A model generated the notes under the pieces. The model was not told the DNA's origin. It was given only the letters and a program-made list of their open reading frames with translations, and ran no database searches. Below are positions 17,017 to 27,641 of a stretch of DNA of 64,000 nt, piece after piece. Numbering within the stretch: position 1 is the first letter of the stretch; every line of letters begins with the position of its first letter. Source of the DNA: an uncultured Dokdonia sp. (lineage in GTDB: Bacteria > Bacteroidota > Bacteroidia > Flavobacteriales > Flavobacteriaceae). A program made the translations under genes and the position numbers. The stretch spans positions 62,001 to 126,000 of the forward strand of contig NZ_CANLNH010000001.1 of assembly GCF_947492535.1 (NCBI RefSeq). Direction: 5' to 3'.

Positions 17017-19299
17017 ATGAAAAAGTACAATAATAAACGTCGAGAAGCACTCGTTTACCACGCAAAACCAACACCAGGTAAAATAGCAGTGGTTCCTACA
17101 AAAAAATATGCCACTCAAAGAGATCTTGCGTTAGCATATTCTCCAGGAGTAGCAGAGCCTTGTCTAGAGATCGAAAAAAATGTAGAAAATGTCTATAAGT
17201 ATACAGCAAAAGGAAATTTAGTTGCTGTTATATCCAATGGAACTGCTGTTTTAGGATTAGGTGATATTGGTCCTGAAGCATCAAAACCTGTAATGGAAGG
17301 GAAAGGATTGCTTTTTAAGATTTTTGCAGGAATAGATGTATTTGATATAGAAGTAGGAACAAAAGATGTAGATGCTTTTATAGAAACAGTAAAAAATATA
17401 GCGCCTACATTTGGTGGAATTAATTTAGAAGACATAGCAGCCCCAGAAGCCTTTGAAATAGAACGCAGGCTCAAGGAAGAGCTTGATATTCCTGTGATGC
17501 ATGATGATCAACATGGGACGGCAATTATTTCTGCAGCCGCATTATTAAATGCCTTAGAAATTGCTGGTAAAAATATAGAAGATGTTCGTATTGTTATAAG
17601 TGGGGCGGGAGCTGCCGCAGTTTCTTGTACGCGTTTATACAAAGCTTTTGGTGCTAGTAGCGAAAATATAGTAATGCTGGATAGTAAGGGTGTTATTAGA
17701 AAAGATAGAGAAGTGTTAAGCAAAGAAAAAGATGAATTTGCTACCCATAGAAAAATAGATACACTTGATGAAGCTATGGAAAATGCAGATGTATTTGTAG
17801 GGCTTTCTATTGCAGATATCGTATCCCCTGAGATGATACGTTCTATGGCAGAAAATCCAATTGTCTTTGCCATGGCAAATCCAGATCCTGAAATTGCCTA
17901 TGATTTAGCGTGTCGTACACGTGAAGATATTATTATGGCTACAGGACGTTCAGACCATCCTAACCAAGTAAATAATGTACTTGGGTTTCCATTTATCTTT
18001 AGAGGAGCACTTGATGTGCGAGCTACAGGAATTAATGAAGAAATGAAAATGGCAGCGGTAAAGGCTTTAGCTAATCTAGCTAAAGAACCTGTTCCTGAAC
18101 AAGTAAATATTGCCTATGGAGAAACGCGCTTTACATTTGGAAAAGATTATATCATCCCTAAACCTTTTGATCCAAGATTGATCACTACAGTACCCCCAGC
18201 AGTTGCAAAAGCAGCGATGGAAAGTGGTGTAGCACAAGAGCCTATAAAAGATTGGGATGCCTATGAAGATGCATTGTTAGAACGACTAGGGGAAGATAAT
18301 AAGATTGTACGATTATTATTGGATAGAGCACGTCGCGACCCTAAACGTATTGTTTTTGCTGAGTCAGATCAATTAGATGTCCTAAAAGCAGCACAAATTG
18401 TACATGATGAAGGGATTGCAATTCCAGTATTGTTAGGAAATAGAGAAGTCATTCTTGAGTTAAAAGCAGAAATAGATTTTGATGCAGATGTAGAGATTAT
18501 AGATCCAAAATCTAAAGAACAAATACCACAAGTCAATGCCTATGCAGAGTTGTATTGGAAAGCTCGTAAACGCAAAGGGATTACACTTTTTGAAGCCAAA
18601 AAATTACTAAGACAACGTGATTATTTTGCAGCTATGATGGTAAATGAAGGCGATGCAGACTGTATGCTTTCTGGTCATAGTAGAAGCTATCCTTCTGTTG
18701 TAAAGCCTTTATTGGAAGTGATTGGGCCTGCAAAAGGAGTGCAAAAAGTAGCCGCTTGTAACTTAATGATTACATCTCGTGGTCCTTTGTTCTTAGCAGA
18801 TACGTCTATTAATATAGATCCTACGGCAAAAGAATTGGCATACATTGCCCAAATGACAGCGACTACAGTAAAAATGTTTGGTTTAGAGCCTGTTGTAGCA
18901 ATGACAAGCTATGCTAATTTTGGCTCGTCAACTAATGAAAAAGCAACAAAGGTTGGTGAAGCCGTAGCTTATTTACATAGGCACTATCCAGATCTTATTG
19001 TAGATGGAGAAGTACAAGCAGACTTTGCATTGAATAAAGATATGTTACAGAGTAAGTTTCCATTTTCGAAACTCGCAGGAAAGAAAGTAAATACATTAGT
19101 ATTCTCAAATATTGATAGCGCAAATATTACCTATAAGATGGTAAAAGAGCTTGAAAAGGCTGACAATATCGGTCCAATTATGTTAGGAATGCGTAAGCCG
19201 GTACACGTGTTGCAATTGGGAGCTAGTGTAGATGAAATGGTAAATATGGCAGCTATTGCAGTGATAGATGCCCAAAAGAAAGAAAAGCACGGTATGTAG
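17017..19299 (+). CDS. maeB: NADP-dependent malic enzyme with phosphotransacetylase-like C-terminal domain
   Basis: Decarboxylates malate to pyruvate with reduction of NAD(P). Length is 760 residues, the size of the bacterial MaeB fusion type. Seen: malic enzyme domain in about residues 1-430 with YSPGVAEPCLEI, VMHDDQHGTAIISAAALLNAL and the nucleotide-binding IVISGAGAAAVSC; then a Pta-like domain from about residue 430 (RIVFAESDQLDVLKAAQI, MLSGHSRSYPSVVKPLLEVIG). In this family the second domain is usually regulatory, sensing acetyl-CoA, and not catalytic. It precedes ruvA and sprA, a gene order I know from other flavobacteria. Confidence 0.96.
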   Translation: MKKYNNKRREALVYHAKPTPGKIAVVPTKKYATQRDLALAYSPGVAEPCLEIEKNVENVYKYTAKGNLVAVISNGTAVLGLGDIGPEASKPVMEGKGLLFKIFAGIDVFDIEVGTKDVDAFIETVKNIAPTFGGINLEDIAAPEAFEIERRLKEELDIPVMHDDQHGTAIISAAALLNALEIAGKNIEDVRIVISGAGAAAVSCTRLYKAFGASSENIVMLDSKGVIRKDREVLSKEKDEFATHRKIDTLDEAMENADVFVGLSIADIVSPEMIRSMAENPIVFAMANPDPEIAYDLACRTREDIIMATGRSDHPNQVNNVLGFPFIFRGALDVRATGINEEMKMAAVKALANLAKEPVPEQVNIAYGETRFTFGKDYIIPKPFDPRLITTVPPAVAKAAMESGVAQEPIKDWDAYEDALLERLGEDNKIVRLLLDRARRDPKRIVFAESDQLDVLKAAQIVHDEGIAIPVLLGNREVILELKAEIDFDADVEIIDPKSKEQIPQVNAYAELYWKARKRKGITLFEAKKLLRQRDYFAAMMVNEGDADCMLSGHSRSYPSVVKPLLEVIGPAKGVQKVAACNLMITSRGPLFLADTSINIDPTAKELAYIAQMTATTVKMFGLEPVVAMTSYANFGSSTNEKATKVGEAVAYLHRHYPDLIVDGEVQADFALNKDMLQSKFPFSKLAGKKVNTLVFSNIDSANITYKMVKELEKADNIGPIMLGMRKPVHVLQLGASVDEMVNMAAIAVIDAQKKEKHGM

Positions 19300-19310
19300 T
19301 ATATTGTTTT

Positions 19311-19338
19311 TAAGTACGCTTTCGCGAAAGCGTACTTA
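19311..19338. repeat. TTTCGCGAAA palindrome copy 5 (intergenic, longest)
   Basis: Perfect 28-bp palindrome between maeB and ruvA, extending the 20-bp unit by TAAG/CTTA on each side. It lies 12 bases after the maeB stop. There is no T tract after it, so it is not a typical terminator. Confidence 0.94.
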
Positions 19339-19414
19339 TTAAGAATCTATCCGTAATGATGACTCTTGGTAAAGATATTTTCTTACATTTACGGGCTTAA
19401 CACTAGAAATAAAG

Positions 19415-19996
19415 ATGATTACTCATTTAAGGGGTAGGCTTATCGAAAAAAATCCAACCTATGTGGTCGTAGACTGCAATGGGGTTGGTTATTTTGTTAA
19501 TATATCGCTGCATACCTTTTCTGCTTTGCCACAAACAGAGGCAATATCTATTTATACACACCTTCAGGTAAAAGAAGATAGCCATACCCTATATGGGTTT
19601 ATGGATGTGATGGAACGTGAGATATTTAGATTATTAATTTCTGTTTCCGGAATAGGAACGAGTACAGCTAGAACAATGTTGTCTTCTTTACATCCTGATC
19701 AAATAAAACAAGCAATAGCATCTAATGATGTAGCTACAATTCAAGGAATCAAAGGGATAGGTGCAAAAACGGCTCAACGTGTCATTTTAGATTTAAAAGA
19801 TAAAATCTTAAAAGTGTTTGATTTAGATGTCAATTCTGCCTTACAGAGCAATACACACAAAGAAGAAGCGTTATCAGCATTAGAAACATTAGGTTTTGCA
19901 AGAAAACAATCTGAAAAAGTTTGTATGCAAATTCTTAAAGAAAAGCCAGAGGCTAGTGTAGAGATCATTATAAAAGAAGCATTAAAAAAATTATAA
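19415..19996 (+). CDS. ruvA: Holliday junction DNA-binding protein RuvA
   Basis: Tetrameric Holliday junction binder that loads RuvB. Length is 193 residues. Seen: N-terminal OB-fold (MITHLRGRLIEKNPTYVVVDC), two HhH motifs (LISVSGIGTSTARTML and IQGIKGIGAKTAQRVILDLKDK), and the C-terminal RuvB-binding three-helix domain (EEALSALETLGFARKQSEKV). A TACATTTA element at 19384-19391 could be part of its promoter, but the upstream TTG spacing (15 bases) is short. sprA begins 8 bases after its stop. Confidence 0.98.
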   Translation: MITHLRGRLIEKNPTYVVVDCNGVGYFVNISLHTFSALPQTEAISIYTHLQVKEDSHTLYGFMDVMEREIFRLLISVSGIGTSTARTMLSSLHPDQIKQAIASNDVATIQGIKGIGAKTAQRVILDLKDKILKVFDLDVNSALQSNTHKEEALSALETLGFARKQSEKVCMQILKEKPEASVEIIIKEALKKL

Positions 19997-20003
19997 AGCC
20001 ATT

Positions 20004-23000
20004 TTGGGGACAAAATATTACTTAAAATTTCGCATACTTTTATTAGCTGTTATGAGTTTGTTCTTCTTAGGGACGTCTTCATTAACAGCACAAGAAGGTA
20101 ACCAACCAACACCGCAAGATTCAGTACCAACTACATTTTCTTTTGGAAATTTATCATTGCCTAATCCTAATAGTATTGTTTCAAAATACACCTACGATCC
20201 AGAAACAGATCGATATGTATATACAGAGCAATTAGGGTCTTTTAATATTAATTACCCACTTATTTTAACACCTGAAGAATATTTTCGTCGCCTTAGAGAT
20301 GAGCAGATGAAACAATATTTTGATGAGAAAGTAGCGGCATTAGATGGGAGAACAGATGAAGGGAAAGATGCTCAAAAGAGTTTAATACCTACACTTTATG
20401 TGAAATCAGACCTCTTTCAAACCATTTTTGGAGGTGATAAAATTGAATTTACACCTCAAGGATCTGTAGAGATGGATTTAGGGGTATTATTTACCAAGCA
20501 GGATAATCCTGCCTTTTCTCCTCGTAACAGAAGTAACCTAACATTTGATTTTGATCAACGTATTAGTTTAAGTTTATTAGGTAAAGTAGGAGAACGTTTG
20601 CAAGTAACTGCAAACTACGATACAGAGTCTACATTTGATTTTCAGAATCAAATTAAATTAGAATACACACCTACCGAAGATGATATCATTCAAAAAATAG
20701 AAGTAGGTAACGTCGCAATGCCTCTTAATAGTTCCTTAATACAAGGATCTCAAAGTTTATTTGGAGTTAAGACAGAACTCCAATTTGGGAAAACAAATAT
20801 TACAGCTGTTTTTGCAGAAAATAGATCACAGCCTCGAACAGTAACTGCAGAAGGTGGAGCAACTGTTCAGGATTTTGAAGTAGCAGCATTAGATTATGAT
20901 GAGAACAGACACTTTTTCTTAGCGCATTACTTTAGAGATACGTATGATGAGTCTTTAAGAAATTACCCATTTATTAATAACAATATCCAAATTACACGTA
21001 TGGAAGTTTGGATTACCAATAGACAAAACCAAACGCAAGATGCTCGTAATATTGTCGCTATTCAAGATATAGGGGAAGCAGATCCATCAAATATAGGATT
21101 AGATTTCCCACCTGCAGGATTTATAAATAATCCAGCAAGTGCATTTCCTGATAATGCCAATAATGATTTTAATCCAAGAGGGATTACAGACGCAAGTGTG
21201 CAATCAGTACTTAGTAATGCCATTAGAGATGTTGCAACAGTGCAACAAGGATTTGGAGGTGTGCAAGTAAGTGATGGAGTAGACTATGTGTTACTAGAAA
21301 ATGCACGTAAACTACAACCTAATCAATATACATTGTATCCTAGATTAGGATATGTTTCGTTAAATCAACGATTAAATAATGATGAGGTGCTTGGAGTTGC
21401 ATTCCAGTATACAGTGGGAGGTCAAGTTTTTCAAGTAGGAGAATTTGCAAATGATGGTATTGAAGCAACAAATGGAGATCGTCCAGACGCTGATGACGAT
21501 GGTATTCCAGATATCGCCGATGCTGATTTTGGACAGGGAAGACCCGATCAAGATCAAGATGGTATTGCTGATGACGCAGATGCAGACGTCAATGGAGATG
21601 GTGTGCCAAATGGACAAGATGCCGATGGAAATGGTATTTTAGATAGTGTAATTCCTGCGGGTCAGGCTGGAAGTCCACAAAACCTTGTTGTTAAAATGCT
21701 TAAGAGTAATTTGACAAATGTTCAAGAGCCTGTTTGGGATTTAATGATGAAAAACATCTACCCTCTAGGAGCCTTTCAATTAGAACAAGATGGTTTCCGT
21801 ATGAATATCGTATATGCAGATCCTTCTCCTTTAAATTTTATTACACCTATTAAGAATGGTGTTCCAGTATCATCTACCGACAATGGAGTTCTTGTAGAAG
21901 ATTTACCTTATAGTTTTAATGGAGTGACTGACGATGCGAGTGTTAATCCTCAGATCATGCCTATCGAAAATCTTGAAAATGCTATAACAAATCCAGATAG
22001 AGGTTTCTTAGAGAGTAATACTCTTTTAAGAGTTTTTAATATGGATAGGCTTACTGCTTTTGGAGATCCACAAACTGGCGGTGATGGTTTTTTTGATTTT
22101 GTGCCTGGGACTACTGTGCACTTACAGAGTGGAAGTATTGTTTTTACTACTGTGGAGCCTTTTGGAGAGCATTTGTTTGAGTTATTAAGGCAAGATAGGA
22201 ATCAAGTAGATATGATTAATGATGAAGATTATGAAGATGAAGATACTTACAATGAACATCAAGCAAAATATGTATATAATACATTATATCAATCTACAAA
22301 GACAATTGCCCGTGATAATGCAGAAAAAAATAAGTTCTTATTAAAAGGGCGTTATAAATCTGCTCAAGAACAAGGCATATCATTAGGTGCATTTAATATC
22401 CCTCAAGGATCTGTTACTGTAACAGCAGGAGGACGTCCTTTAGTTGAAGGATTAGACTATACCGTAAATTATCAGTTAGGTCGTGTAATTATATTAGATA
22501 AATCTTTAGAAGCTTCGGGTATTCCTATTACGGCATCTGTAGAGAATAATGCTGTTTTTGGACAACAGAACAAACGCTTTACAGGACTTAATATAGAGCA
22601 TCGTTTTAGTGATGATTTCATTGTTGGAGGAACTTTCTTAAATTTAAATGAACGACCATTAACACAAAAAGCAACCTATAGTTTTGAACCTATAAATAAT
22701 ACCATATTTGGAATCAATGCTAGTTATTCAACAGAGATCCCATTCTTAACAAGAATGGTAAATAAATTACCAAATATAGATACAGATGCGCCTTCCAACT
22801 TTTCGATACGAGGAGAGGCAGCATTCTTATCTCCAGGACAACCTAAAGGAACTGATTTCAATGGAGAAGCGACATCCTATATAGAAGATTTTGAGGCTTC
22901 GCAAACAGCCATTGATGTAAGTAGTCCTTTGCAATGGTTTTTATCTTCTGCTCCAGTAGGTTTTGGAGGGGAATTACCTAATAACGATATCGCAGGAGGT

Positions 23001-26000
23001 TTTAGAAGAGCAAAATTAGCTTGGTATACCATTGATCCTGTTTTTTATAATTCACAACGCCCAGGAGGAATATCCGATACAGACCTTTCATTGCCAGAAA
23101 CACGTCGTGTTTTTAGAGATGAAATTTTCCCACAACAAGATATCGTAGCTGGGCAAACACAAGCCTTATTTACACTTGATTTAGCATACTTCCCAGATGA
23201 AAGGGGACCCTATAACTTTAGTGTAGATGCACAGGATGAACAATTAAATAATCCAGAACAGAATTTTGGAGGTATAATGAGGCAACTTACTTCTACAGAT
23301 TTTGAACAAGCAAATGTAGAATTTGTTGAATTCTGGTTATTAGATCCGTTTTTTGCTAATAATGATACGACCAACCCTGGAGGTAAATTGACCATAAACT
23401 TAGGAAGTATTTCTGAAGATATTCTGAAAGATGGTCGTAAGCAATATGAAAATGGATTGCCTGAAGTGGCATTCCCTCAAGATGGATTTGATGAAGCAAC
23501 TACCACGACAAACTGGGGAAAAGTACCAACCAATCAATCATTAGTATATGCTTTTGATACAGAAGGGGCAGCTCGTAATAACCAAGATGTTGGGTATGAC
23601 GGGCTAAATGATGCTGAAGAAGCAAATTTATATCCTGGATTTGCAGGACTTCCTGATCCAGCAGGAGATAATTATGATTATTTCTTGAATGCTCAAGGAG
23701 ATGTTATTGAGCGTTATAAAGCATTTAATAACCTACAAGGAAACTCACCAGTGGAGGTTACTCAAACCAATAGGGGATCTACTACATTCCCAGATATAGA
23801 AGATGTCAACCGTGATAATACGATGAATACGATTGATGCCTATTATGAATATGAACTAGATATCAATCCAGGGACTCTTAATATTGAGACAAACGAATTT
23901 GTGACTGATGTTCGAGAACTTACAGTAACCACACAAGATGGCTCTTCATTACCAACACGCTGGGTGCAATTCAGAGTTCCTATTAGCCAAGCTACAAATG
24001 TAGTAGGAGGTATTTCTGATTTTAGAGCCATACGTTTTATGCGTATGTACATGAGTGACTGGCAAAATGATGTAATTCTCCGTTTTGGTACGTTAGATTT
24101 AGTGCGTGGTGATTTTAGAAGGTATTTATTGACGCTAGATCCTACAGAGCCAAATAATGATAATGATAATACATTGTTTGAAGTTGCTGCGGTAAATATA
24201 GAAGCAAATGAGACTCGATCTCCGGTACCCTATAATTTACCTCCTGGCGTACAAAGAGAACGATTAAATAATAATAATAATAATATTCGTCAAAACGAAC
24301 AATCACTCTCTATACGTGTAAATGGTCTAGAAGAACAAGATTCGAGAGGGGTCTATAAGTTTTATAATCTAGATATGAGACAGTATAAGAATCTGCGAAT
24401 GTTCATGCATGCAGAGGCATTATCTGAAGATGGCAGTGATGGATTGAATAATGACAATATTGTTGGTTTTGTGCGTATGGGTACAGACCTTAATAGTAAT
24501 TTCTATCAAATAGAATTAGGATTAGAACCAACGCCATTCAATGTGGCTCAGACTAATCGAGAAGCGATATGGCCTGCCGCAAATGAAATGAATCTTGATT
24601 TAGAATTACTACAGACTATTAAGGCTAAAGTGATTTCAGGGGATGTGGAAGATGATCCTGATGCCATTACGTATTTTGATCAAAATGGAGACCGTGTAAA
24701 CCCTGCGATCATCTGTCATGTCCCTGGAGAACTTCGTATAGGTATCAAAGGATTGCCTAGTTTTGGAGATATAAGAACATTAATGCTGGGAGTTAAAAAC
24801 GGGAACCCAAGAACAAGTATCGATATTGGATGTTCTCCCGGTGAAATAGGAGGAGAAGTATGGTTTAATGAGCTTCGTCTTTCAGATTTAAGTAATGAAG
24901 GAGGATGGGCAGCAGTGGTAAATGCAGATGGAAATATAGCTGACTTTGCTACCGTATCTGCGACAGGTAGACAGAGCACAGTAGGATTTGGAAGTATAGA
25001 ACAAGGGCCTGCAGAACGTAGTCTTGAAGATGTATTCCAATATGATGTGGTTACCAATGTAAATGTAGGACAGTTATTACCTAAAAAGTGGGGAATTCAA
25101 TTGCCTTTTAATTATGCAATAGGTGAAGAGATTATTACACCAAAGTTTGATCCTCAGTTTTTAGATTTAGAACTAGATGATAGATTAGATAATGCAGCAA
25201 CACAAGAAGAACGAGATGATATAGAAGGTGCAGCAATAGATTATACAAGACGTAAAAGTATCAACTTTATAGGAGTTCGTAAGGAACGTACAGGCGATAA
25301 GAAACCACAGCCTTATGATGTAGAAAACTTAACATTCTCTTATTCGTATAACCAGACAGATCATAAAGATTTTGAAATTGAGCAATCTAGAGATCAGAAT
25401 GTTCGTCTTGGAGGAACGTATAGTTTTGATTTTCAAAACAAACCTGTAGAGCCATTTAAGAAAAATGATTCGTTATTTACAGGAAAGTACTGGAAATTCC
25501 TTAAAGATTTTAATTTCAACTATTTACCATCTAATATTTCTGTGAGTTCTAATATTGTAAGACAGTATAATGAGCAAAAATTCAGAGACCTTTTAGGTAG
25601 TGAAAGTGATATTAGTATCCCTAGACTTTTTCAACGTAATTATCTTTTTGATTGGCAATACAGTGTGAATTTTCCAATCACAAATAGTTTGCGATTTAAT
25701 TATGATGTAAGTCATAATCGTATTGTGCGTAATTATTTAGATAATGATGGAAATCCTAGTTTCTTAGATGATAATGGAGATGAAATAGAAGGATTTGGCG
25801 TATATAATGGGTTCTTTGATATAGGACAACCTAATACGCATTTTGGAACATTGCAGTTAAACTATGATCTTCCTTTTGATAAATTTCCATTTTTAGAATG
25901 GATTACAAATACGACATATTCGTATACAGCAAGTTATACTTGGCAACGAGGGTCACAGCAATTCCAGACACTTGAAGGTATTCCAGATCTAGGGAATTCT

Positions 26001-27572
26001 GTAGAAAATAGAAATACACATGCCATTAATAGTACCTTAGAGATGGACAAGCTTTATAAATATATTGGGCTTACTAAGAAGACTAAAGGGAATAACATCA
26101 AAGATAGATCACGAGGAGTTCCTTCACCTACAGATGAAGAAGATTCAAAATCAGGATCACTCACTAAGAAAGAAGGGACTACAAGTACACTTGGTGGTGG
26201 AGATAAAGCACTCAATACAGGTATAGGTCTATTAACTGCTATAAAGAGAGTACAAATAAACTATCAAGAAGATAATGGTATCTTTTTACCAGGATATCTT
26301 CCTTCTATTGGGTTTTCAGGTAGTTTAAGACCAACTGCAGGATTTATTTTTGGAAGTCAAGCAGAGGTAAGAGAATTAGCTGCTCGTAATGGATGGCTTA
26401 CATTGTTCCAAGATTTTAATCAGCAGTATAGAGAAGTTGAAAGTAGAAATTTAGGAATACAAGCACGTATTGGTTTAATAAAAGACTTGGATATAGACCT
26501 TAACTTTAATCGTATTTTCCAAGAAAACTATTCAGAAAATTACCGTATAGACCCTAATACACTCCAGTATGAGTCTCTAACAGGTAATAATTTTGGAAAC
26601 TTTAATATCTCAACATTATTAATAGGTACAGCTTTTAGTAAGAGTACTTCAGATTTTTCAGAAGCATTTAATACATTTAGATCTAATCGTATTGAAGTAG
26701 CAGATCGTTTAGCTGCCAATTTTTATGGTACTACTGAATTTGAAAGAGATGAAAATGGATTCCCTGTAGGTTTTGGACGTACAAATCAGTCTGTATTATT
26801 GCCAGCATTCTTGGCAGCTTATACAGGTAGAGATGTTTCAAAAACAAAAACAGGACCTTTCAGAGATATCCCATTACCTAATTGGAATATCAAGTATACA
26901 GGACTTATGCGTCTTAAATGGTTTAAGCAGAACTTTAAGAGGTTTTCTATGCAACATGGGTATACTGCTGGATATACAATTAACCAGTTTAATACAAACT
27001 TAGCCTTTAATAGAGATACAGATTTTAACCCTGAAATAGCACAAACCGATCAAGCTGGAAATTTCTTAAACCCTACATTATACGGTAGTGTTACATTAAC
27101 AGAGCAATTTACGCCGTTGATGCGTTTGGATTTTGAAATGAAAAATTCTGTAAAAATCCTTGCTGAAGTAAAACGTGATAGAGCTTTAGGATTGAGTTTT
27201 GATAATAATATCCTTACAGAAATAAAAGGAGATGAATATGTGCTAGGATTAGGATATCGTATTAAAGATTTAACGTTTGTCACTAATTTTGGAGGTCGTA
27301 GAAAAGTTCTTAAAAGTGACTTGAACTTTAAAGCAGATCTTTCTTTACGACGTAATGAAACAATTATCAGATATCTTGATATCGATAATAGTCAAACAAC
27401 TGCTGGACAAGATATATATGGATTACAGTTTACAGCAGATTATGCGCTAAGTAAAAATTTAACAGCGTTATTCTTTTATGATCATACATTTTCTACATTT
27501 GCAATATCAACAGCATTCCCACAGACTACAATTAGATCAGGATTTACGTTGAGATATAATTTCGGAAACTAG
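20004..27572 (+). CDS. sprA: type IX secretion translocon / gliding motility protein SprA
   Basis: Giant outer-membrane beta-barrel, 2,522 residues, known in flavobacteria as the protein-conducting channel of the type IX secretion system and as needed for gliding. Seen: signal peptide (LLLAVMSLFFLGTSSLTAQ, cleaved near residue 30) behind a TTG start, many aromatic beta-strand segments through the whole length, and a C-terminus ending in a strand with aromatic and basic residues (RSGFTLRYNFGN). Residues about 490-553 hold Asp-rich calcium-type repeats (DADDDGIPD, DQDQDGIADDADADVNGDG) like thrombospondin type 3 repeats. A run of six Asn is encoded by an AAT microsatellite near 24265. Neighbours maeB, ruvA, gcvH and remB match the usual locus. 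Confidence 0.97.
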   Translation: MGTKYYLKFRILLLAVMSLFFLGTSSLTAQEGNQPTPQDSVPTTFSFGNLSLPNPNSIVSKYTYDPETDRYVYTEQLGSFNINYPLILTPEEYFRRLRDEQMKQYFDEKVAALDGRTDEGKDAQKSLIPTLYVKSDLFQTIFGGDKIEFTPQGSVEMDLGVLFTKQDNPAFSPRNRSNLTFDFDQRISLSLLGKVGERLQVTANYDTESTFDFQNQIKLEYTPTEDDIIQKIEVGNVAMPLNSSLIQGSQSLFGVKTELQFGKTNITAVFAENRSQPRTVTAEGGATVQDFEVAALDYDENRHFFLAHYFRDTYDESLRNYPFINNNIQITRMEVWITNRQNQTQDARNIVAIQDIGEADPSNIGLDFPPAGFINNPASAFPDNANNDFNPRGITDASVQSVLSNAIRDVATVQQGFGGVQVSDGVDYVLLENARKLQPNQYTLYPRLGYVSLNQRLNNDEVLGVAFQYTVGGQVFQVGEFANDGIEATNGDRPDADDDGIPDIADADFGQGRPDQDQDGIADDADADVNGDGVPNGQDADGNGILDSVIPAGQAGSPQNLVVKMLKSNLTNVQEPVWDLMMKNIYPLGAFQLEQDGFRMNIVYADPSPLNFITPIKNGVPVSSTDNGVLVEDLPYSFNGVTDDASVNPQIMPIENLENAITNPDRGFLESNTLLRVFNMDRLTAFGDPQTGGDGFFDFVPGTTVHLQSGSIVFTTVEPFGEHLFELLRQDRNQVDMINDEDYEDEDTYNEHQAKYVYNTLYQSTKTIARDNAEKNKFLLKGRYKSAQEQGISLGAFNIPQGSVTVTAGGRPLVEGLDYTVNYQLGRVIILDKSLEASGIPITASVENNAVFGQQNKRFTGLNIEHRFSDDFIVGGTFLNLNERPLTQKATYSFEPINNTIFGINASYSTEIPFLTRMVNKLPNIDTDAPSNFSIRGEAAFLSPGQPKGTDFNGEATSYIEDFEASQTAIDVSSPLQWFLSSAPVGFGGELPNNDIAGGFRRAKLAWYTIDPVFYNSQRPGGISDTDLSLPETRRVFRDEIFPQQDIVAGQTQALFTLDLAYFPDERGPYNFSVDAQDEQLNNPEQNFGGIMRQLTSTDFEQANVEFVEFWLLDPFFANNDTTNPGGKLTINLGSISEDILKDGRKQYENGLPEVAFPQDGFDEATTTTNWGKVPTNQSLVYAFDTEGAARNNQDVGYDGLNDAEEANLYPGFAGLPDPAGDNYDYFLNAQGDVIERYKAFNNLQGNSPVEVTQTNRGSTTFPDIEDVNRDNTMNTIDAYYEYELDINPGTLNIETNEFVTDVRELTVTTQDGSSLPTRWVQFRVPISQATNVVGGISDFRAIRFMRMYMSDWQNDVILRFGTLDLVRGDFRRYLLTLDPTEPNNDNDNTLFEVAAVNIEANETRSPVPYNLPPGVQRERLNNNNNNIRQNEQSLSIRVNGLEEQDSRGVYKFYNLDMRQYKNLRMFMHAEALSEDGSDGLNNDNIVGFVRMGTDLNSNFYQIELGLEPTPFNVAQTNREAIWPAANEMNLDLELLQTIKAKVISGDVEDDPDAITYFDQNGDRVNPAIICHVPGELRIGIKGLPSFGDIRTLMLGVKNGNPRTSIDIGCSPGEIGGEVWFNELRLSDLSNEGGWAAVVNADGNIADFATVSATGRQSTVGFGSIEQGPAERSLEDVFQYDVVTNVNVGQLLPKKWGIQLPFNYAIGEEIITPKFDPQFLDLELDDRLDNAATQEERDDIEGAAIDYTRRKSINFIGVRKERTGDKKPQPYDVENLTFSYSYNQTDHKDFEIEQSRDQNVRLGGTYSFDFQNKPVEPFKKNDSLFTGKYWKFLKDFNFNYLPSNISVSSNIVRQYNEQKFRDLLGSESDISIPRLFQRNYLFDWQYSVNFPITNSLRFNYDVSHNRIVRNYLDNDGNPSFLDDNGDEIEGFGVYNGFFDIGQPNTHFGTLQLNYDLPFDKFPFLEWITNTTYSYTASYTWQRGSQQFQTLEGIPDLGNSVENRNTHAINSTLEMDKLYKYIGLTKKTKGNNIKDRSRGVPSPTDEEDSKSGSLTKKEGTTSTLGGGDKALNTGIGLLTAIKRVQINYQEDNGIFLPGYLPSIGFSGSLRPTAGFIFGSQAEVRELAARNGWLTLFQDFNQQYREVESRNLGIQARIGLIKDLDIDLNFNRIFQENYSENYRIDPNTLQYESLTGNNFGNFNISTLLIGTAFSKSTSDFSEAFNTFRSNRIEVADRLAANFYGTTEFERDENGFPVGFGRTNQSVLLPAFLAAYTGRDVSKTKTGPFRDIPLPNWNIKYTGLMRLKWFKQNFKRFSMQHGYTAGYTINQFNTNLAFNRDTDFNPEIAQTDQAGNFLNPTLYGSVTLTEQFTPLMRLDFEMKNSVKILAEVKRDRALGLSFDNNILTEIKGDEYVLGLGYRIKDLTFVTNFGGRRKVLKSDLNFKADLSLRRNETIIRYLDIDNSQTTAGQDIYGLQFTADYALSKNLTALFFYDHTFSTFAISTAFPQTTIRSGFTLRYNFGN
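21472..21660 (+). repeat. TSP3-like calcium-binding repeats within sprA
   Basis: The coding sequence repeats GATGxxGATGGT-type units. They encode Asp-rich motifs such as DADDDGIPD, DQDQDGIAD and DVNGDGVPN (residues about 490-553). This pattern matches thrombospondin type 3 calcium-binding repeats, here inserted in an outer-membrane channel protein. Confidence 0.75.
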
Positions 27573-27595
27573 TATAGATGATAAGCGTGTTATAA

Positions 27596-27613
27596 ACGCT
27601 TTCGCGAAAGCAT
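27596..27613. repeat. TTTCGCGAAA palindrome copy 6 (intergenic)
   Basis: ACGC-TTTCGCGAAA-GCAT with one mismatched arm pair, between sprA and gcvH, 28 bases before the gcvH start. Confidence 0.88.
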
Positions 27614-27641
27614 AAACAAACCACATAATAATAAACTAATA

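Noticed and set aside
19311-19338. The palindromes as Rho-independent terminators
   Set aside because: They lack a T tract on either side, occur inside genes and within operons, and the window has clear separate terminators of the normal type.
21372-27283. Many open frames on both strands inside sprA
   Set aside because: They overlap a single long gene with clear signal peptide and strand pattern, and show no family motif or start context of their own.
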